A DNA stretch of 64,000 nucleotides, taken from positions 4,095 through 68,094 of the forward strand of contig CAZEIM010000013.1 in the NCBI GenBank assembly GCA_964512145.1, in the 5' to 3' direction. Positions 26,666-36,773 of this stretch are shown piece after piece. Made by a program: the position numbers and the translations under genes. Source of the DNA: CAYOHR01 sp964512145. GTDB taxonomy: Bacteria; Bacteroidota; Bacteroidia; Flavobacteriales_G; JALEGO01. The notes below the pieces were generated by a model, which saw nothing but the letters and a program-made list of their open reading frames with translations, did not search any database and had not been told where the DNA came from. Within the stretch, counting starts at the first letter, position 1, and each line of letters starts with the position of its first letter.

Positions 26666-29600
26666 TTATTTCAACAATAAAACAAAACCGGTTTTGTTTT
26701 TTAGTAATTCTTGATTTTTAGTTCTGTATTGTAATTTCCATGTATATATATCTTGCGTTGCTAAATTACCTCTGTAAAATCCATCCCAACCTATATTTGG
26801 TTCGGTAGTTTTAAAAACTTGATATCCCCATCGGTTAAAAATACTGAATTCGTAGTCGTTAGGTAAAATATTTATTCCTATGGGAATAAATATTTGATTT
26901 AATAAATTACCATCATCAGGAGTAAAGGTGTTAGGGAGCCATATGTCTTCAATTGGGTTAATTTTTACGGTTTTAATAATGGTATCATAACACCCAAATT
27001 TATTTTGAACAGCTAATACAATCTCAAACATTCCAGTGTCATTAAATGTATGATACACATGTTGCGTGTTATACATTGAATTATCAGAGATACTCCAAAA
27101 GTTGTTTTCTGCATCTATAGATTCGTTATGAAAGCTAAAATTGTACGTGTGATTTACTTCTGTACTTGGCCCAATACTAAAATTAGCTATTGGTAATGGC
27201 CATGCATTTACGGGTTTGCTAACTGTATCTTTACATGAATTTGAGTCTGCTACTATTAATTGGATAAAATATATACCGGAATCTTCAAAGCAAATATTCG
27301 GGTTATTACCCACAAACTGCTGGTTGTTTGTTACACTCCAACTCCAGCTTTGGATACTTGCATTGTTGGAATAGCTCAAGTCTTGCGGAATTATACAATT
27401 AGGGATACAAAAGGCTTCGTTTTCTAACATAAAATCAGCATAAGGTTTTGCGTAAACTAAAACATCATTTTCTACTGAATCAACACAACCCATATTTGAT
27501 GTAACTAGTAACTGTACAGGTATAATCCCTGACTGATTAAAATGAAAAATCGGATTTTGAATATTTGAAAACTCCGTGTTATTATGAGTCCAAGACCAAT
27601 TTTGTATATTACCTGAAGGAATAAATGAGCCGTCTGTAAATTGAGTGCCTGGTTCGTTTATGCAAGTTTTATTACTTGTAAATAGCGCTACCGGCTTTGG
27701 ATATATGGATAAAAAAATGGTGGTATCATCAAAACAACCTTCAAGGGTAGTTACACTTAAATTAACCCAGTAATTCCCTTCGGTAGGGAAGGTGAATGAT
27801 GGGTTTTCAAGCGTAGATTGTGTGAGGTCACTAAAATTCCAAAGAACGGTATTAATGTCTCCGTTTGATGTATTTGTAAAATGATTTGTAACTCCAATGC
27901 ACTCATTTTGAGCCATAAAATTTGCAATTGGCTTTTCTAGTACTTGTACTTGTATAGTTGTATCGCGTGTACATTCTAATTCAAATTCAACCTGTATTAT
28001 AACTTCGTAAATTCCCGGATTGGTATGTGAATAGTTAAAGCTATCACAACTGTTTATGATGTTCCCATCACCCATGTTCCAAGAACAGTTTAATGAAGAT
28101 AAATTAAGTGGATTATTATTAATAATAAATTCGTATGTTGAATTTAATGTGCCGCAATCAGAAGTATTTGAAGTTATAATTTCAATATCGGGAGTAATAT
28201 AAATTTGAATATTTTTTGTTTCAGACATACAACCATTTGCATCTGTAGCATATACGTTAAAACTCATTTGATTTTGCAAATTAATGGTATATGGAGCACC
28301 AATAAACGTATTGTTGTCCCAATGATATGTGTAGGGGGATGTTCCGCCCGATGCTTTCCCTTTAATGTCATGAATACCTTCCGAGAGACATAATAATGTA
28401 TCTGTATTTAAGTCAATGGATGGGCCTTCAAGTATAGTAACTAGGGCACTGTCTTTACATCCGTTTTGATCTGAAATTTTAATAGTGTAATTCCCTGAGC
28501 TAATATTTTGTATGGTATCATTTCCAACGAGTATGCTATTGAGGAAGTAATCATAAGTTTTTCCTGAGGTTTGGTTTAAAAATATTATTTCTCCATCATT
28601 AGCCCCTAAACATGATATATGGTTTAATGCATAGTCAATAATTAAAGAGTCTTTTACTACTTGGTATACCGAGCTTAATTGACAATCTCCATTTAGCGTA
28701 TACATTAGTTGGTATGATCCTATACCTGATAGGGAAGGGGGGACAATATAAAAGGAGTCATTAGCGCCTATAATAGCAATGCTGTCTTTATACCATTGGT
28801 AAAAACCTCCACTTGTATCAATATCTACATACAACACCATGTTTTCGTTGCAATATGTGCCTTGAGAAAAAATAGGAATATTTCCAGAAAAATTAGCTGA
28901 TTCTGTTAAAATTAAATTATCCATGTAATAGTAATTTGTTAAATGAATGGTTGGATCTTGACAAGGCGGGCCTATTATCATAGCGTAAATATCTGATGTT
29001 GGAGTAAAAGTAATAGAGTAAGTTTGCCAAACATTTACATCTGTTGTAACTAATGTTTGACCCAATTGGACGAAGTTTCCTGACGCATTCGTAGGGCAAT
29101 CGTACCCTGAAAAAGGAATATCGTTACAGTTATTGGTTCCAAAAATGGTGATATTGATGTCCTGTGAAGGGTTTGTGGGACCAAATAAAGTTGTATAAGG
29201 CGTGTGAATATTAAATTGAATGGTGTAAGATACCCCTGCTAACATAGGAGAAGACAAACATGCTCCAATATATTCTTTATATCCATTGTTATAATAAAAT
29301 CCAACCATACCATCACCATCAGGAATCCCAGGTGCAGGAGTAATTCCGCCTGAGATATGAGTATAACCACACGTATTAAAATAGTCGGAGGTAGCATCAG
29401 ATGCCTGTATCCAAGTATCGGCACAATCAAGCTGAGAGGTACTATTTGGACAGCAAGATCTGTCCTCAAATGAATGATTTGGTATTATGGAATTTGGGGT
29501 AGATGGGTTTAAGTTTATGCCTGTACAAAAACAATCAGTGGTATCTTTTAAGTCAACTAATCCATCTCCATCATCATCTATTCCGTTACCACATAATTCT

Positions 29601-29668
29601 TGCGCTATAATGTTATTATTAAAACAAACAAATGCTGCGAGTAAGAATAAAATGTATAATTTAAGCAT
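26666..29668 (-). CDS. multi-PKD surface protein with T9SS type B sorting domain
   Basis: 1000 residues. Signal peptide ~1-22 (ending IIAQE). Then NGIDDDGDGLVDLKD, a calcium-binding thrombospondin type 3-like motif, and a beta-sandwich domain (~40-250, NHSFED to MDNLIL) resembling carbohydrate-binding modules. An Ig-like/SprB-like part follows (~330-480), then at least four PKD domains (~500-880, motifs such as GNYWVNLSVTT, GIYFIQLIVAD and GMFEIVLAV). The last ~85 residues begin IWLPNTFTPDDGN and contain FSIFNRWG, the T9SS type B (gliding-associated) sorting domain. This is a probable adhesin or matrix protein. It is monocistronic; two TAAATTTG boxes (29734-29741 and 29767-29774, minus) lie upstream. 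Confidence 0.9.
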   Translation of the reverse strand: MLKLYILFLLAAFVCFNNNIIAQELCGNGIDDDGDGLVDLKDTTDCFCTGINLNPSTPNSIIPNHSFEDRSCCPNSTSQLDCADTWIQASDATSDYFNTCGYTHISGGITPAPGIPDGDGMVGFYYNNGYKEYIGACLSSPMLAGVSYTIQFNIHTPYTTLFGPTNPSQDINITIFGTNNCNDIPFSGYDCPTNASGNFVQLGQTLVTTDVNVWQTYSITFTPTSDIYAMIIGPPCQDPTIHLTNYYYMDNLILTESANFSGNIPIFSQGTYCNENMVLYVDIDTSGGFYQWYKDSIAIIGANDSFYIVPPSLSGIGSYQLMYTLNGDCQLSSVYQVVKDSLIIDYALNHISCLGANDGEIIFLNQTSGKTYDYFLNSILVGNDTIQNISSGNYTIKISDQNGCKDSALVTILEGPSIDLNTDTLLCLSEGIHDIKGKASGGTSPYTYHWDNNTFIGAPYTINLQNQMSFNVYATDANGCMSETKNIQIYITPDIEIITSNTSDCGTLNSTYEFIINNNPLNLSSLNCSWNMGDGNIINSCDSFNYSHTNPGIYEVIIQVEFELECTRDTTIQVQVLEKPIANFMAQNECIGVTNHFTNTSNGDINTVLWNFSDLTQSTLENPSFTFPTEGNYWVNLSVTTLEGCFDDTTIFLSIYPKPVALFTSNKTCINEPGTQFTDGSFIPSGNIQNWSWTHNNTEFSNIQNPIFHFNQSGIIPVQLLVTSNMGCVDSVENDVLVYAKPYADFMLENEAFCIPNCIIPQDLSYSNNASIQSWSWSVTNNQQFVGNNPNICFEDSGIYFIQLIVADSNSCKDTVSKPVNAWPLPIANFSIGPSTEVNHTYNFSFHNESIDAENNFWSISDNSMYNTQHVYHTFNDTGMFEIVLAVQNKFGCYDTIIKTVKINPIEDIWLPNTFTPDDGNLLNQIFIPIGINILPNDYEFSIFNRWGYQVFKTTEPNIGWDGFYRGNLATQDIYTWKLQYRTKNQELLKNKTGFVLLLK

Positions 29669-29901
29669 TTATAAAAAATAATATTTTATTAACAAGAACT
29701 TACTTGTAATTTAAAAAATTATATATTAAAAAACAAATTTACAGGTATTGTTCTTTGTGATTTTTTCAAATTTATTACTCATTGAGTTGTTTCGTATATT
29801 CTATAATGCTTTAGGTGCTTATGTAATTCTGTTTTGAGTTAAATACAATAATTATTATAAAAGATTTTTACACATACTACCATAAAAAAAATTGAATGAT
29901 A

Positions 29902-29909
29902 TACTTTTG
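29902..29909 (+). promoter_or_regulatory. candidate -7 promoter element for the aminotransferase-manC-purH unit
   Basis: TACTTTTG matches TAnnTTTG exactly, 18 bp before the ATG at 29928. No clear -33 TTTG is seen at the standard distance. Confidence 0.45.
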
Positions 29910-29927
29910 CATAAATCAAATAAAAAT

Positions 29928-31220
29928 ATGGAATATTATGCAGAATCGTCCGTTCCTACCCTGTGGGTTTCGGATATGGCTGAAAATTTGATAGGGTCTG
30001 AGATTATAAAAATTGCTGGAGAAATTAAACAAAAAATTAGTAAAGGGGAGAAAGTGTACGATTTTACTATTGGTGATTTTAATCCAACGTTATTTCCGAT
30101 TCCAACCAAATTAAAAGAGTATATTATTAAAGCATATGAGGAAAATCAAACAAATTACCCTTTAGCCAATGGCAATTTAGAGTTAAGAAAGGCTGTTTCC
30201 AGACTTTTACATATACATTTAGGTTTAGAATACGGTGAAAACCAAGTGCTTATAGCCAGTGGCTCAAGACCACTAATTTACGCCTTATATCAAACAATTT
30301 TAGATCCGGGAGATATGGTTGTTTTTCCAGTACCCTCATGGAATAATAATCATTATACACACTTAAGTAGGGGTAAAGCTGTGTTTTTAGATACTTCTCC
30401 TGATAATAATTTTATGCCAACACATCTTGATTTTAAATCCTATATTGAGAATGCCTCTTTAATTTCGCTTTGTTCTCCACTAAATCCAACCGGAACTATT
30501 TTTTCAAGATCTAACCTCGAAAAAATTTGTGAATTAATTTTAGAAGAAAATATAAAAAGAAAGGATTTTAAAAAACCTTTATATTTATTGTTTGATCAAG
30601 TATATTGGATGCTTACGTATAATGATAACATGCATTTTGATCCAGTAAATTTATATCCAGAAATGAAAAATTACACCATTTATATCGATGGTATATCAAA
30701 ATCATTGGCAGCAACAGGTTTAAGAGTTGGCTGGGCTACAGGGCCTCAAAAAATTATCGATAAAATGAAAAATATTTTAGGACATATTGGTGCATGGGCA
30801 CCTAAACCGGAACAAATTGCTACAGCACAATTTTTAATGGACGATGGATTAGTAGATGAATATTTGAGCCATTTTAAACAAGAAATATATGTTCGCCTCA
30901 AAAAAATACACGATGGATTTCAAAAATTAAAAGCTGAAGGCTTTTCAGTTGATTCAATAGAGCCTCAGGCAGCTATTTATTTAACCGTTAAGTTAGATTT
31001 AATAGGTAAAAAAGATCAAGAGAAACAGGTTGCCCTATCTAACTCAAAAGATGTTACTTCGTATTTATTATCTGAAGCGGGAATCGCTTTAGTTCCTTTT
31101 TATGCTTTTGGAGCATCTTTAAGTTCGCCATGGTATAGAATTTCGGTAGGGTGTACTAAAACAGAAGAAATAGAAGGATTTTTAGATTCATTAAAAAATA
31201 CGTTAAAAAAACTGAGTTAA
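29928..31220 (+). CDS. class I/II pyridoxal-phosphate aminotransferase
   Basis: A fold type I PLP enzyme. The N-terminal part has FTIGDFNPTLFPIP and YPLANGNLELRKAVSR. The cofactor-binding region shows the SPLNPTGTIFS motif, the FDQVYWML Asp/Tyr pair and the DGISKSLAATGLRVGWA motif, with the Schiff-base lysine in SKS (~residue 259). The C-terminal Arg motif is SSPWYRISVG. About 430 residues is normal. The substrate is not certain, probably aspartate- or aromatic-type amino acids. The start was set at ATG 29928 behind a TACTTTTG box; an upstream TTG (29892) is unlikely. It is followed one base later by manC. Confidence 0.88.
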   Translation: MEYYAESSVPTLWVSDMAENLIGSEIIKIAGEIKQKISKGEKVYDFTIGDFNPTLFPIPTKLKEYIIKAYEENQTNYPLANGNLELRKAVSRLLHIHLGLEYGENQVLIASGSRPLIYALYQTILDPGDMVVFPVPSWNNNHYTHLSRGKAVFLDTSPDNNFMPTHLDFKSYIENASLISLCSPLNPTGTIFSRSNLEKICELILEENIKRKDFKKPLYLLFDQVYWMLTYNDNMHFDPVNLYPEMKNYTIYIDGISKSLAATGLRVGWATGPQKIIDKMKNILGHIGAWAPKPEQIATAQFLMDDGLVDEYLSHFKQEIYVRLKKIHDGFQKLKAEGFSVDSIEPQAAIYLTVKLDLIGKKDQEKQVALSNSKDVTSYLLSEAGIALVPFYAFGASLSSPWYRISVGCTKTEEIEGFLDSLKNTLKKLS

Positions 31221-31221
31221 T

Positions 31222-32316
31222 ATGAACTCAAATTATTACTGCATAATAATGGCCGGAGGAATAGGGAGTCGCTTTTGGCCTTTAAGTAAAAAAGATTATC
31301 CAAAACAGTTTATTGATATACTAGGTGTTGGAAAATCCTTAATTCAATTAACTTATGAACGATTTGTTCAGTTTATTCCAAAAGAAAATTTTTTAGTGGT
31401 AACCCACGAGGATTATAAAGAGTTAGTTCAAGAGCAACTTCCATATTTACAATCTGAGCAAATATTGTGCGAACCTCACAGAAAAAATACCGCTCCCTGT
31501 ATAGCATACGCTGCACATAAAATTTTTTCTGTAAATCCAAATGCATATATGGTAGTTGCCCCATCAGACCATTTAGTGATGCAACAAGAGATATTTACTA
31601 AAACAATTTTAACCGCTTTTAAAAAAGCTGCGTCAGAAGATTGTTTAGTTACATTAGGTATTAAACCTTCAAGACCAGATACTGGATATGGTTACATTCA
31701 ATTTACGAATGAATGTTCTACGGAATTTGAAAATGTATGTAAAGTAAAAACGTTTACAGAAAAACCGACCTTAGAAATAGCTAAAGAATTTCTTCAAAGT
31801 GGTGAATTTTATTGGAATTCCGGTATTTTTGTTTGGTCTGTACATTCCATATTATCAGCTTTAAAAATGCACTTATCTTCAGTTTACGAGTTGTTTGATC
31901 AGGGCCATGAGAATATATATAATTCTACACAAGAAACTGATTTTATTAAATATGCGTACCAAGAATCAAAAAATATTTCTATAGATTATGGTGTAATGGA
32001 AAAATCTGAAAATGTATATGTAGTTTTATCTGATTTTGGATGGTCCGATTTAGGTACCTGGGGTTCCTTATATACACATGTTGATCGTGATATCAATAAA
32101 AATGCTATAATAGGAAATCAAATTAAATTATACGATTGTGAAAAAAATATGATTCGATCCGATAATTCTTCTAAATTAATTGTTTTACAAGGATTATCCG
32201 ATTATATTATAGTTGACACACAAGATGTTTTATTGGTTTGTAAAAAACAAGAGGAACAAAAAATTAAAGAAATGGTATCGGATTTAAAAAACAATAAACT
32301 CGAAAAATACACCTAG
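31222..32316 (+). CDS. manC: mannose-1-phosphate guanylyltransferase (GMP family)
   Basis: Forms GDP-mannose from GTP and mannose-1-phosphate for glycan synthesis. The nucleotidyltransferase signature IIMAGGIGSRFWPLSKKDYPKQF is at residues 8-30, followed by the VVAPSDHLV sugar-nucleotide loop, FTEKP and YYWNSGIFVW-type motifs. It is a single-domain form (364 residues) without the phosphomannose isomerase domain found in bifunctional enzymes. The stop TAG and the GTG start of purH share one base, so expression is coupled. GDP-mannose would feed glycosyltransferases such as those elsewhere in this window. Confidence 0.92.
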   Translation: MNSNYYCIIMAGGIGSRFWPLSKKDYPKQFIDILGVGKSLIQLTYERFVQFIPKENFLVVTHEDYKELVQEQLPYLQSEQILCEPHRKNTAPCIAYAAHKIFSVNPNAYMVVAPSDHLVMQQEIFTKTILTAFKKAASEDCLVTLGIKPSRPDTGYGYIQFTNECSTEFENVCKVKTFTEKPTLEIAKEFLQSGEFYWNSGIFVWSVHSILSALKMHLSSVYELFDQGHENIYNSTQETDFIKYAYQESKNISIDYGVMEKSENVYVVLSDFGWSDLGTWGSLYTHVDRDINKNAIIGNQIKLYDCEKNMIRSDNSSKLIVLQGLSDYIIVDTQDVLLVCKKQEEQKIKEMVSDLKNNKLEKYT

Positions 32317-33836
32317 TGGAAAAAAAAATTCAACATATATTAATTTCCTTGTATTATAAGGATGGATTAGAAGAAATTATTGAGGTATTAAAAGATAAAA
32401 AGTATGTTATATATTCAACCGGAGGAACAGAAACTTTTTTAAAAGCGAAGGGTGTAGAAGTAGTTCCGGTTGAAAGTATTACCGGTTTTCCATCTATACT
32501 TGATGGACGCGTAAAAACCCTACATCCTTCAGTTTTTGGGGGCATATTAGCTCGCAGAGATAATCCAAGTGATGCACAAGAGTTAATGCAACACCATATA
32601 CCGTACATTGATTTAGTAATGGTAGATTTATATCCTTTTGAAGAAACCGTTCAACAAGGAGCAACGGAACAGGAAATAATTGAGAAGATTGATATTGGTG
32701 GAATTTCATTAATAAGAGCTGCCGCTAAAAATTATAAGGATACGGTGATTATTCCCTCAAAAAAGTTTTATCCACAAGCACTTGAAATCTTAAAAAAATC
32801 AAGTAGCTCTCTTAACGAAAGAAAATCTTTATCGGCAGAAGCTTTTAATATTTCTAGTAATTATGATAGTTTAATATATAAGTACATTCATCAAAAATTT
32901 CCTACAGATTCATTTAAGGAAAGTATTGAGTATTCAACTGTTTTAAGATATGGAGAAAATCCTCATCAAAAAGGTGTTTTTTATGGAAAATTAGAAGAAA
33001 TATTTCATCAAAAATCAGGCAAGGAATTATCGTATAATAATTTATTAGACTTAGACGCAGGTATTAAGTTAATGAGGGATTTAGATTCAGCTTTGTCTTG
33101 CATGATTATTTTAAAGCATAACAATGCCTGTGGAGTAGCAGAGAGGGGGAGTTTGATTCAAGCATGGGAAGATGCTCTTAAGGCAGATCCTATATCAGCT
33201 TTTGGAGGAGTTATTATTTGTAATCAAAAGATCGACATAACCACTGCTCAAAAAATGCACGAGTTATTTTTTGAGATATTATTAGCCCCAGATTTTGAAA
33301 TGGAGGCACTAAATTTATTACAATCTAAAAAAAACAGGATTATCATTCAGCAAAAATATCCACTAAAATATACTTCTCAGTATAGAACTATATTAAATGG
33401 AGTTTTATGGCAAGAAGAAGATGCTAAAGTTGAAACAATAAAAGATTTAGTTTCGGTCACTAAAAGTTCACCTACTAAAGAACAAATGGAGGACTTATTA
33501 TTTGCTAATATAATTTGCAAACATACTAAGTCAAACACGATTGTTTTAGTAAAAGACAAGCAATTATTAGCCAGTGGTACAGGCCAAACATCACGGGTGG
33601 ATGCATTAAAACAGGCCATACATAAAGCTAAAACATTTGGCTTTAAGTTGCGAGGAGCCGTTATGGCATCCGATGCTTTTTTTCCATTTCCAGATTGCGT
33701 GGAAATTGCCCATAGCGAAGGTATTTCTTCAGTTATACAACCCGGAGGATCTATTAAAGATAAAGACTCAATTGATTATTGCAATAATAATGGTATGAGT
33801 ATGGTTTTTACAGGAAGTAGGCATTTTAAACATTAA
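32316..33836 (+). CDS. purH: bifunctional AICAR transformylase/IMP cyclohydrolase
   Basis: Catalyses the last two steps of de novo IMP synthesis. The N-terminal MGS-like IMP cyclohydrolase domain (~1-140) shows YSTGGTETFLKAKGVEV, the GRVKTLHPSVFGGIL motif and KIDIGGISLIRAAAKN. The AICAR transformylase domain (~190-506) includes RYGENPHQKG, the ILKHNNACGVA motif with the catalytic Lys/His pair, and IQPGGSIKD near the C-terminus. The 506-residue length is typical. It uses a GTG start overlapping the manC stop (TAGTG). The first codons lack the usual longer N-terminal lead (e.g. ...RALISV), here reading KIQHILISLYYK, a small deviation. Confidence 0.95.
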   Translation: MEKKIQHILISLYYKDGLEEIIEVLKDKKYVIYSTGGTETFLKAKGVEVVPVESITGFPSILDGRVKTLHPSVFGGILARRDNPSDAQELMQHHIPYIDLVMVDLYPFEETVQQGATEQEIIEKIDIGGISLIRAAAKNYKDTVIIPSKKFYPQALEILKKSSSSLNERKSLSAEAFNISSNYDSLIYKYIHQKFPTDSFKESIEYSTVLRYGENPHQKGVFYGKLEEIFHQKSGKELSYNNLLDLDAGIKLMRDLDSALSCMIILKHNNACGVAERGSLIQAWEDALKADPISAFGGVIICNQKIDITTAQKMHELFFEILLAPDFEMEALNLLQSKKNRIIIQQKYPLKYTSQYRTILNGVLWQEEDAKVETIKDLVSVTKSSPTKEQMEDLLFANIICKHTKSNTIVLVKDKQLLASGTGQTSRVDALKQAIHKAKTFGFKLRGAVMASDAFFPFPDCVEIAHSEGISSVIQPGGSIKDKDSIDYCNNNGMSMVFTGSRHFKH

Positions 33837-33853
33837 TTTTCCGGTTTTATTCA

Positions 33854-35551
33854 TTATATTTTTCCTGCTAAAGCCTCCGAAACATTCATAATTTGATCGC
33901 CAATTTTTTCCATCGATGAAAATAAATCGTTGTAAATAAAACCACTTTTTATGTCGTAATCTTTATTTTCAATGCTAATCCAATGCTGTGTTTTCATTTC
34001 ATCTCGTTTTGCATTAATTTTTTCTTCAATATTTAAAGCTTCATCAAAAAGCAATTCTTTATCTTCAGCTTCGATATTTTTTTTCATAATATTAAACGCC
34101 TCGTCAATTAAGTCAATCATATATAACAAGTTATTTCTTTGCTCCGGGGTGAACCAAATTTTATCTTCTCTTTTTCGTTCGTACACTTTGGTCATTTGAA
34201 ACAATATATCTCCAATTCTTTCTAAGTCTCTTACGATGCTTAATTGAGCTCGTAATTTTTTGGTTGCATATTCTGTGAGTTCGTTTTCAGCAGTTTTTAT
34301 TAAATAGGTTACAATTTCAACTTCTATAGTATCAGTAATGTCTTCATATTTCTTTATTCTATGGATGATTTGTTGGATTTCTTCATCGTGAATATTGGTC
34401 AGTAAACTTTTGTAAAAATGAAGCATACGATGCGTAATATCAGCAAATTTTGCTACTTCTTTTTTTGACTCAACCAATGATAATTCAGGTGCTGCAACAA
34501 TACCCATAGGTAAATATTCTAAATGATGTTGTTCATCCTTTTTACCTTTTGAGGGTACAATCCAGGTAGAAAGTTTTACAAATAGATTATCAAACCATAT
34601 AAAAATGATAGTATTTGCTATATTAAAGCCGGTATGAAAAGCAGATATTAATATAGGTTGCGCACTTGTGTTTATAAATGCACTGGGTAAATTAAAAAAA
34701 TCTTGTACAATAATTTCATCTAACCATATAGTAACTGATTTAACGATAAATATCATCCAAAAAACACCTAAAACATTAAACAATGTATGTACCCATGCCG
34801 CTCTTTTTGCGTGTACATTTGCAACAATAGCAGATAAATGCGCAGTAACAGTAGTCCCTATGTTTTCCCCTAAAACCATAGCAATAGCACTTTCTATTGG
34901 AATTAATCCGTTATGACATAAGGTTAGCGTTAAGGCTAATACTGCGCTCGATGATTGAATAATTAAAGTAATCAACGTGCCTCCCAAAATAAATAATAAA
35001 GTGTTTAAAAATTCTAATTCAAATAATTGAGATAGAGCACTTATTTTACTGGCTTGTTCTTCAAAATCGGGCATACTATTTTTTAATAAATCGAGCCCTA
35101 AAAAAAGTAAAGCAAATCCAAATAAAATTTCACCAATGTTTTTTACTTTCTTTATAAACAGCATAGGAAATCCAATAGCTAAAATTGGTAAACAATAAGC
35201 AGAAATGCTTATGGCACCAAATCCTAGCCAACTTACCATCCATGCTTTAATGGTGGTGCCAATATTGGCGCCCATAATAATGCCTACACTTTCTGTTAAA
35301 GTTAATAAACCTGCATTTACAAAGCTTACAATCATTACAGTTGTGGCGGAAGAAGATTGCACGATAGATGTAATAATAATTCCTGTTAGTAAAGCAAATA
35401 GTTTATTTTTGGCCATCGATTTTAATATTTCTCTTAGCCTGTTTTCTGCTGCTCTTTGTATGGCTTCACTCATTATCTTCATGCCATAAATAAATAAGCC
35501 AAGTGAGCCTAAAATATTAATGAATGTTAACCATATATGCATATAGTACAA
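33854..35551 (-). CDS. Na/Pi cotransporter family protein with PhoU-like C-terminus
   Basis: A polytopic inner-membrane transporter predicted to couple Na+ to phosphate uptake or export. The membrane part (~1-330) holds the two inverted repeats of the NptA/PF02690 family, each with a QSSSA motif (TSIVQSSSATTVM and LIIQSSSAVLALT) and a GANIGTT/GENIGTT loop. The C-terminal ~200 residues form a helical PhoU-like domain (AKFADITHRMLHFYKSLL..., RDLERIGDILFQM). The length of 565 matches the family. It is convergent with purH, 17 bp apart, with its own promoter at 35575-35608. Confidence 0.92.
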   Translation of the reverse strand: MYYMHIWLTFINILGSLGLFIYGMKIMSEAIQRAAENRLREILKSMAKNKLFALLTGIIITSIVQSSSATTVMIVSFVNAGLLTLTESVGIIMGANIGTTIKAWMVSWLGFGAISISAYCLPILAIGFPMLFIKKVKNIGEILFGFALLFLGLDLLKNSMPDFEEQASKISALSQLFELEFLNTLLFILGGTLITLIIQSSSAVLALTLTLCHNGLIPIESAIAMVLGENIGTTVTAHLSAIVANVHAKRAAWVHTLFNVLGVFWMIFIVKSVTIWLDEIIVQDFFNLPSAFINTSAQPILISAFHTGFNIANTIIFIWFDNLFVKLSTWIVPSKGKKDEQHHLEYLPMGIVAAPELSLVESKKEVAKFADITHRMLHFYKSLLTNIHDEEIQQIIHRIKKYEDITDTIEVEIVTYLIKTAENELTEYATKKLRAQLSIVRDLERIGDILFQMTKVYERKREDKIWFTPEQRNNLLYMIDLIDEAFNIMKKNIEAEDKELLFDEALNIEEKINAKRDEMKTQHWISIENKDYDIKSGFIYNDLFSSMEKIGDQIMNVSEALAGKI

Positions 35552-35574
35552 TGAAATGAGTGAAAATTTATTTT

Positions 35575-35608
35575 CAAAGATATTAATCTGAATTAAGTTT
35601 GTAACAAA
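35575..35608 (-). promoter_or_regulatory. promoter of the Na/Pi cotransporter gene
   Basis: On the minus strand TTTG (35605-35608) is followed after 22 bp by TATCTTTG (35575-35582), matching the Bacteroidota -33/-7 elements, 23 bp before the ATG at 35551. Confidence 0.6.
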
Positions 35609-35666
35609 TCGTTAGCAAGAATTAATAGAATATTAATTTTACGTCCTATTTAACACCTCTTTTATG

Positions 35667-35674
35667 TATTTTTG
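35667..35674 (+). promoter_or_regulatory. candidate -7 promoter element of gcvT
   Basis: TATTTTTG matches TAnnTTTG exactly and lies 17 bp before the ATG at 35692; no clear -33 TTTG is visible. Confidence 0.45.
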
Positions 35675-35691
35675 AAGATCAATATTTTTAC

Positions 35692-36771
35692 ATGAAAAAA
35701 ACACCACTTTATCAGACACATCAAAATTTAGGAGCAAAAATTGTTCCTTTTGCAGGCTATGAAATGCCATTGCAATATTCAGGGTTAACGGATGAACATA
35801 TAAATGTACGCGAAAATGCAGGATTATTTGATGTGTCACACATGGGAGAATTTATAGTTAAAGGGGAAAAAGCCTTGGATTTATTACAGTATGTTACTTC
35901 TAATGATGTTCAAAAGCTTATGCCCGGAAAGGTTCAGTATTCCTGCTTGCCAAATGCTACCGGAGGTATTATTGACGATTTATTGGTATATAAATTAGAT
36001 GAGCATTCATATATGCTTGTAGTAAATGCGTCAAATATTCAAAAAGATTTGCATTGGATACAACAACACAACACATTTGGTGTTGATATAAAAGACATTT
36101 CTGACAAAACGGCTTTATTGGCATTACAAGGACCAAAAGCAGTACATATTTTAAAAAAAATCACTGAAGTGGATGTTGAAAATATAAGCTATTATAACTT
36201 TAAAAAAGGAATTGTAGCGGGTATTGAAAATGTTCTTATTTCAGCAACTGGTTATACCGGAGCAGGAGGTTTTGAACTGTATGTTTCTTCTGAATTTGCT
36301 GAAAACTTATGGCAAGCTGTTATGATGGCCGGAAAAGAGTTTGGTTTAAAACCATCTGGTTTAGCGTGTAGAGATACTTTAAGACTTGAGATGGGCTTTT
36401 GCTTATATGGAAATGATATTAACGATGAAACCTCTCCTTTAGAAGCAGGACTAGGTTGGATAACAAAGTTTAATAAAGATTTTATTTCTAAATCTATATT
36501 AGAAAAACAGAAACAACTTGGACTGTCTAAAAAACTAGTTGGATTTGAAATGCTCGAAACGGCTATTCCAAGGCAAGGGTATGTTATATACGATCATAAT
36601 CAACAAGAAATTGGTAAAGTAACATCCGGAACGATGTCTCCCTCATTAAAAAAGGGTATAGGAATGGGGTATGTTTTAGCTGAATTAAGTGCAGAAGGGA
36701 CTACAATATTTGTAGATATTAGGAATAAAAAAGTTCCCGCTAAAATTGTGAAAATACCATTTTTAAAATAA
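35692..36771 (+). CDS. gcvT: glycine cleavage system aminomethyltransferase (T protein)
   Basis: Transfers the methylene group from the aminomethyl-lipoyl H protein to tetrahydrofolate, releasing ammonia. Seen features: the N-terminal PLYQTHQNLGAKIVPFAGYEMPLQY, the FDVSHMGEF motif, SATGYTGAGGFELYV, CRDTLRLEMGFCLYG with the conserved acidic residues, and the C-terminal GKVTSGTMSPSLKKGIGMGYV. The 359-residue length is normal. gcvH and gcvP are not in the window, as is common in Bacteroidota where gcvT stands alone. The next gene begins 2 bp after the stop. Confidence 0.95.
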   Translation: MKKTPLYQTHQNLGAKIVPFAGYEMPLQYSGLTDEHINVRENAGLFDVSHMGEFIVKGEKALDLLQYVTSNDVQKLMPGKVQYSCLPNATGGIIDDLLVYKLDEHSYMLVVNASNIQKDLHWIQQHNTFGVDIKDISDKTALLALQGPKAVHILKKITEVDVENISYYNFKKGIVAGIENVLISATGYTGAGGFELYVSSEFAENLWQAVMMAGKEFGLKPSGLACRDTLRLEMGFCLYGNDINDETSPLEAGLGWITKFNKDFISKSILEKQKQLGLSKKLVGFEMLETAIPRQGYVIYDHNQQEIGKVTSGTMSPSLKKGIGMGYVLAELSAEGTTIFVDIRNKKVPAKIVKIPFLK

Positions 36772-36773
36772 GC

